Made by a program: the position numbers and the translations under genes. Below the pieces are notes generated by a model. That model did no database searches and was not told where the DNA came from. It saw only the letters and a program-made list of their open reading frames with translations. A DNA stretch of 64,000 nucleotides, from assembly GCA_947472795.1 (NCBI GenBank), contig CANJBL010000001.1:186001-250000 (forward strand), written 5' to 3'. Source of the stretch: Fidelibacterota bacterium. Lineage in GTDB: Bacteria; Pseudomonadota; Alphaproteobacteria; Rhodospirillales; Rhodospirillaceae. This document shows positions 61,139-64,000 of this stretch, piece after piece (positions within the stretch are counted from its first letter, which is position 1; every line of letters begins with the position of its first letter).

Positions 61139-61957
61139 TTAGCCCTGACACCGCGCGCAGAAGAAGGTCGAGCGGCCGCCCTGCACGATACGTTTGACGG
61201 GCGCACCGCAACCGCAGGATTCGCCCTCGCGGCCATAAACGCGCCACGCCTTCTGAAAATACCCAAGCTCTCCGGAAGGTTGCACGTGGTCACGTAACGA
61301 CGAGCCGCCGGCAGCGATGGCCTCCGCGAGCACCTCCTTGATGACGGGCACAAGGGCGGCCGCCCGGGCACCTGCCACCGTGCCAGCCTTGCGCTTGGGT
61401 GAAATGCCGGCGCGAAACAGGCTTTCGCAGGCATAGATATTGCCGACGCCGACCACGAGGCGCTGATCCATGATCGCGACCTTGATGGAGGTCTTGCGGC
61501 CCTTGAGGGCCTTGGTCAAGGACTCGGGCGTGAAAGCATTGCTCATGGCGTCGGGGCCAAGATGGCGGAAGAGCTTGTGCTCATCGAGGTCCTTGAGCGC
61601 GGCCACGGTCATGAGACCAAAGCGCCTGGGGTCGTTGAAGCGCACTTCGGTGCCGTCGTCGGCGGTGAAGATCACATGGTCGTGGCGGTCGGGTGGTGTT
61701 TTGGCAGCAATGATCTGCATGCGCCCAGACATACCGAGATGCACAATGAGCACGTTGCCGTCATCAAGAGCCATCAGCACATATTTGGCGCGGCGATAAA
61801 TGCGCATCACGCGGCGGCCCGTGAGGGCCGCTGCCATGCCCTTGGGAAAGGGGATGCGCAGGTCTTTGCGGCGCAGTTCCACCTTGGCGAAGCGCTTGCC
61901 CTTCAACGCGCCGGTCAAGCCACGGGCGACGGTTTCGACCTCGGGGAGCTCAGGCAT
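61139..61957 (-). CDS. mutM: Formamidopyrimidine-DNA glycosylase MutM (Fpg)
   Basis: A 272-residue bifunctional glycosylase/AP lyase for 8-oxoguanine. Processed N-terminal P2 (MPELPEVETVARGL) is the catalytic nucleophile with E3. The helix-two-turn-helix region has GNIYACESLFRAGISP, and the C-terminal zinc finger is CGCGAPVKRIVQGGRSTFF followed by CARC. All key residues are present. It is divergent from ubiE. With the Nudix gene at the left end it forms part of the 8-oxoG defence. Confidence 0.97.
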   Translation of the reverse strand: MPELPEVETVARGLTGALKGKRFAKVELRRKDLRIPFPKGMAAALTGRRVMRIYRRAKYVLMALDDGNVLIVHLGMSGRMQIIAAKTPPDRHDHVIFTADDGTEVRFNDPRRFGLMTVAALKDLDEHKLFRHLGPDAMSNAFTPESLTKALKGRKTSIKVAIMDQRLVVGVGNIYACESLFRAGISPKRKAGTVAGARAAALVPVIKEVLAEAIAAGGSSLRDHVQPSGELGYFQKAWRVYGREGESCGCGAPVKRIVQGGRSTFFCARCQG

Positions 61958-62039
61958 AGGACCTCAAAAGCCGTCTTTTATATAAAGCCCGGCATCAGGC
62001 GCGCCCCGGGATTCATGGTTTTTAACATACGCTTGCATT

Positions 62040-62834
62040 ATGGTCCGCCTCATGACCGCGCAAGAAACAAACACACACGCCAAGGACGACGGACCCACCA
62101 CCCATTTCGGCTTCCGTACGGTGGCGGAAGACGAGAAGTCGGGCCTGGTGCGATCGGTATTCGATGCCGTGGCGCCCAAGTACGACCTCATGAACGACCT
62201 GATGAGTGCGGGCATCCACCGTTTGTGGAAGGCCGCACTGATAGATTGGCTCGCACCCCGGCCCGGTCAAGCGCTGATCGATGTGGCCGGCGGCACGGGT
62301 GACATCGCCTTTCGCCTGCGCGCCCGTATGGGTGAGATCGGCCCGCCCGTGACGGTCTGCGACATCAATGCCGAGATGCTGAAGGTGGGCCAGGGCCGCG
62401 CTATCGACAAAGGCATGCTGACGGGGATCTCCTGGGCTTGCGGCAACGCCGAAGCGCTGCCGTTCCCGGACATGAGCTTCGATGCCTATACCATCGCTTT
62501 CGGCCTGCGAAATGTGACGCACATCGATCAGGCGCTGAAAGAGGCCCGGCGCGTGCTGAAGCCGGGCGGGCGTTTTATGTGCCTGGAGTTCAGTAAAGTC
62601 ATCGCCCCGATTCTGGACAAGCTCTACGACACCTATTCCTTCCAAGTGCTGCCCTGGCTGGGCGGCCTGGTGGCCGGCGACCGCGAGGCCTACCGCTATC
62701 TCGCCGAGAGCATCCGCCGCTTTCCACACCAGGAGGCGCTGGTGGCGCGCATGGGCGAAGCCGGATTCGCGCAAACCAAGTTCCGCAATTTGAGCGGCGG
62801 CATCGCCGCCATCCATTCCGGTTGGCGGATTTGA
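62040..62834 (+). CDS. ubiE: Ubiquinone/menaquinone biosynthesis C-methyltransferase UbiE
   Basis: A 264-residue methyltransferase. FGFRTVAEDEKSGLVRSVFD at the start, motif I DVAGGTGDIAFRLR, and FGLRNVTHIDQALKEARRVL plus LKPGGRFMCLEF are UbiE signatures. It C-methylates 2-polyprenyl-6-methoxy-1,4-benzoquinol in ubiquinone synthesis. The ATG at 62040 is followed by MVRLMT; the second Met (62052) is an alternative start. ubiB follows 7 nt later, so the two are cotranscribed. Confidence 0.95.
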   Translation: MVRLMTAQETNTHAKDDGPTTHFGFRTVAEDEKSGLVRSVFDAVAPKYDLMNDLMSAGIHRLWKAALIDWLAPRPGQALIDVAGGTGDIAFRLRARMGEIGPPVTVCDINAEMLKVGQGRAIDKGMLTGISWACGNAEALPFPDMSFDAYTIAFGLRNVTHIDQALKEARRVLKPGGRFMCLEFSKVIAPILDKLYDTYSFQVLPWLGGLVAGDREAYRYLAESIRRFPHQEALVARMGEAGFAQTKFRNLSGGIAAIHSGWRI

Positions 62835-62841
62835 GCGCCTG

Positions 62842-64000
62842 ATGTTCCGCAGCCTTCGCAACCTCGGCCGCCTCTGGGCCATCGGCCGCATCTTCGCCGA
62901 ATATGACGCGCTGTTCCTGCTGGAGACGCATTCGGCGGGAATGACCGCCGCGCGCATCGCGCGCGCCCTGTGGCAACCGCGCAAGGACGTGAAAGGCTTG
63001 CGCCCTGGACAACGGCTAGCGTTGGCGCTGGCGGCCCTGGGCCCGACGTTCATCAAGTTTGGACAAGCCTTGTCCACACGCGCCGATCTTTTGGGCGAAC
63101 AGGTGGCGGCGGATTTAACCGGCTTGCAGGACCGTTTGCCGCCGTTCCCCTTCGCGCACGCCAAGACCACCATCGAAGGCGACTTTGGCCGGCCCTTGGA
63201 AACGCTCTACCGCTCTTTCGATGAAATCGCCGTCGCGGCCGCCTCCATCGCGCAAGTGCATTTCGCCGTTGATACCGAAGGCCGCGACGTAGCCGTGAAG
63301 ATCCTGCGCCCCGGCGTGCGGGCCGCCTTTACGCGCGATATCGATGTCATGCTGTGGCTGGCCGAGTTGACCGAACGTCATGCGCCGCAACTTTTGCGCC
63401 TGAAGCCTGTGGAAGTGGTGCGCACCTTTGAGGAGTCCGTGCGCATCGAAATGGATTTGCGCTTCGAAGCCGCCGCCGCCCAGGAACTGGCCGAGAATTT
63501 TGCCGGCGACAAGACATTCCGCGTGCCCGCCGTCGATTGGCAACGCACCGCTGAACATGTGCTGACGTTGGAACGTGTCTCGGGTGCCCGCGTGGACGAT
63601 GTCGCCGCCGTCGCCGCCACCGGCGTTGATTCCACGGCCATCGTGAAAACCGCCGCCGAAGTCTTCTTCAAGATGGTGTTCCATCACGGTTTCTTTCACG
63701 CCGACATGCACCCCGGGAATTTGTTTGTCGCCTCCGATGGCACGCTCATCGGCATGGACTTCGGCATCATGGGGCGCGTGGACGCGGCCACGCAGAAGAC
63801 CTTGGGCGAGATGCTGCTGGGCTTCCTGACGCGCGATTACAAAAGAGTTGCGGAGGTGCACATTCGTGCGGGTTACGTGCCCGCCGACAAATCCGTGGAA
63901 GCCTTCGCGCAGGCGTGCCGGTCCATTGCCGAACCGATCCTGGGCAAACCTATTTCGGAGATTTCCATCGCTAAACTGCTGGGGCAGCTGTTCCAGATCA
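62842..64000 (+). CDS. ubiB: Ubiquinone biosynthesis kinase-like protein UbiB (3' end outside window)
   Basis: Open from ATG 62842 to the window end (386 codons), so the gene is truncated by the edge; full UbiB is usually about 500 residues. The atypical-kinase KxGQ motif is in PTFIKFGQALSTRADLL, the A-rich loop is AAASIAQVHFA, the lysine lies in VAVKILRPGV, and the catalytic HADMHPGNLFV follows. UbiB is needed for ubiquinone synthesis and is proposed to help extract lipid precursors from the membrane. It is coupled to ubiE. Confidence 0.95.
   Translation, partial: MFRSLRNLGRLWAIGRIFAEYDALFLLETHSAGMTAARIARALWQPRKDVKGLRPGQRLALALAALGPTFIKFGQALSTRADLLGEQVAADLTGLQDRLPPFPFAHAKTTIEGDFGRPLETLYRSFDEIAVAAASIAQVHFAVDTEGRDVAVKILRPGVRAAFTRDIDVMLWLAELTERHAPQLLRLKPVEVVRTFEESVRIEMDLRFEAAAAQELAENFAGDKTFRVPAVDWQRTAEHVLTLERVSGARVDDVAAVAATGVDSTAIVKTAAEVFFKMVFHHGFFHADMHPGNLFVASDGTLIGMDFGIMGRVDAATQKTLGEMLLGFLTRDYKRVAEVHIRAGYVPADKSVEAFAQACRSIAEPILGKPISEISIAKLLGQLFQI

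Overview
The window is about 64 kb of gene-dense, GC-rich chromosome with the gene content of an alphaproteobacterium. The evidence is the ccm cytochrome c maturation cluster, a CarD-FdxA-S4-Suv3-like helicase neighbourhood, a ROSE-type thermometer with an RpoH-like promoter in front of an hsp20 gene, and the block rpsT / dnaA-dnaN-recF-gyrB next to mutM and divergent ubiE-ubiB. I cannot name a genus from sequence alone. No phage, transposase, integrase or CRISPR array was found.

Layout. 1-3.8 kb: end of argJ, a Nudix gene, a CinA-like gene, a convergent RluA-family pseudouridine synthase, a cysteine-cluster protein and tRNA-Leu(UAA). 3.8-9.1 kb is the least regular part. It holds a short conserved-looking ORF, an aspartate/glutamate racemase start joined out of frame to a SulP anion transporter (STAS plus cyclic-nucleotide domain) that has lost its beginning, and a surface-polysaccharide-like run on the minus strand (GT61 transferase, two methyltransferases, a C-terminal remnant). 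9.1-28 kb is housekeeping and accessory metabolism: an aldolase/dehydrogenase fusion, a DUF2189 protein, an MBL-fold hydrolase, hsp20 with its thermometer, an MFS exporter, a GNAT enzyme, 2-oxoacid:ferredoxin oxidoreductase korAB, a cystathionine beta-lyase, a GH17 enzyme, a TetR regulator with an operator on its own start codon, an EpmC-like protein, a secreted nuclease-like protein and a DUF1800/DUF1501 pair. 28-36 kb: carD, fdxA, a DUF938 protein, an S4 protein with a Suv3-like helicase, a short HPF, htpG and a signal peptidase I. 36-49 kb: aconitase, then contiguous ccmABCDEFGHI followed by sco, a YcgN-type protein and a YgjP-type peptidase, and a convergent SleB-type hydrolase. 49-53 kb: a PBP1A, a small histone-H1-like/ribbon-helix-helix protein and an AlkC-like DNA glycosylase. 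53-64 kb: gyrB, recF, dnaN, dnaA, rpsT and mutM on the minus strand, with ubiE and ubiB (running off the end) on the plus strand.

How it fits together. The right end is a replication-initiation neighbourhood. The ccm-sco block supplies c-type cytochromes and copper-site assembly for respiration, and aconitase and KorAB serve the TCA cycle. hsp20 and htpG both appear to be under heat-shock sigma control. Most of the window is ordinary core genome. The parts most worth a second look are non-coding: the hsp20 5' thermometer, a C-rich-loop hairpin with a U tail just downstream of hsp20 (candidate 3'-derived sRNA), the structured 370-nt carD/fdxA spacer and a 13-bp tandem repeat upstream of dnaA. 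The gene-fusion scar at 4.3 kb also deserves checking. I did not find a convincing, wholly new multi-gene system.
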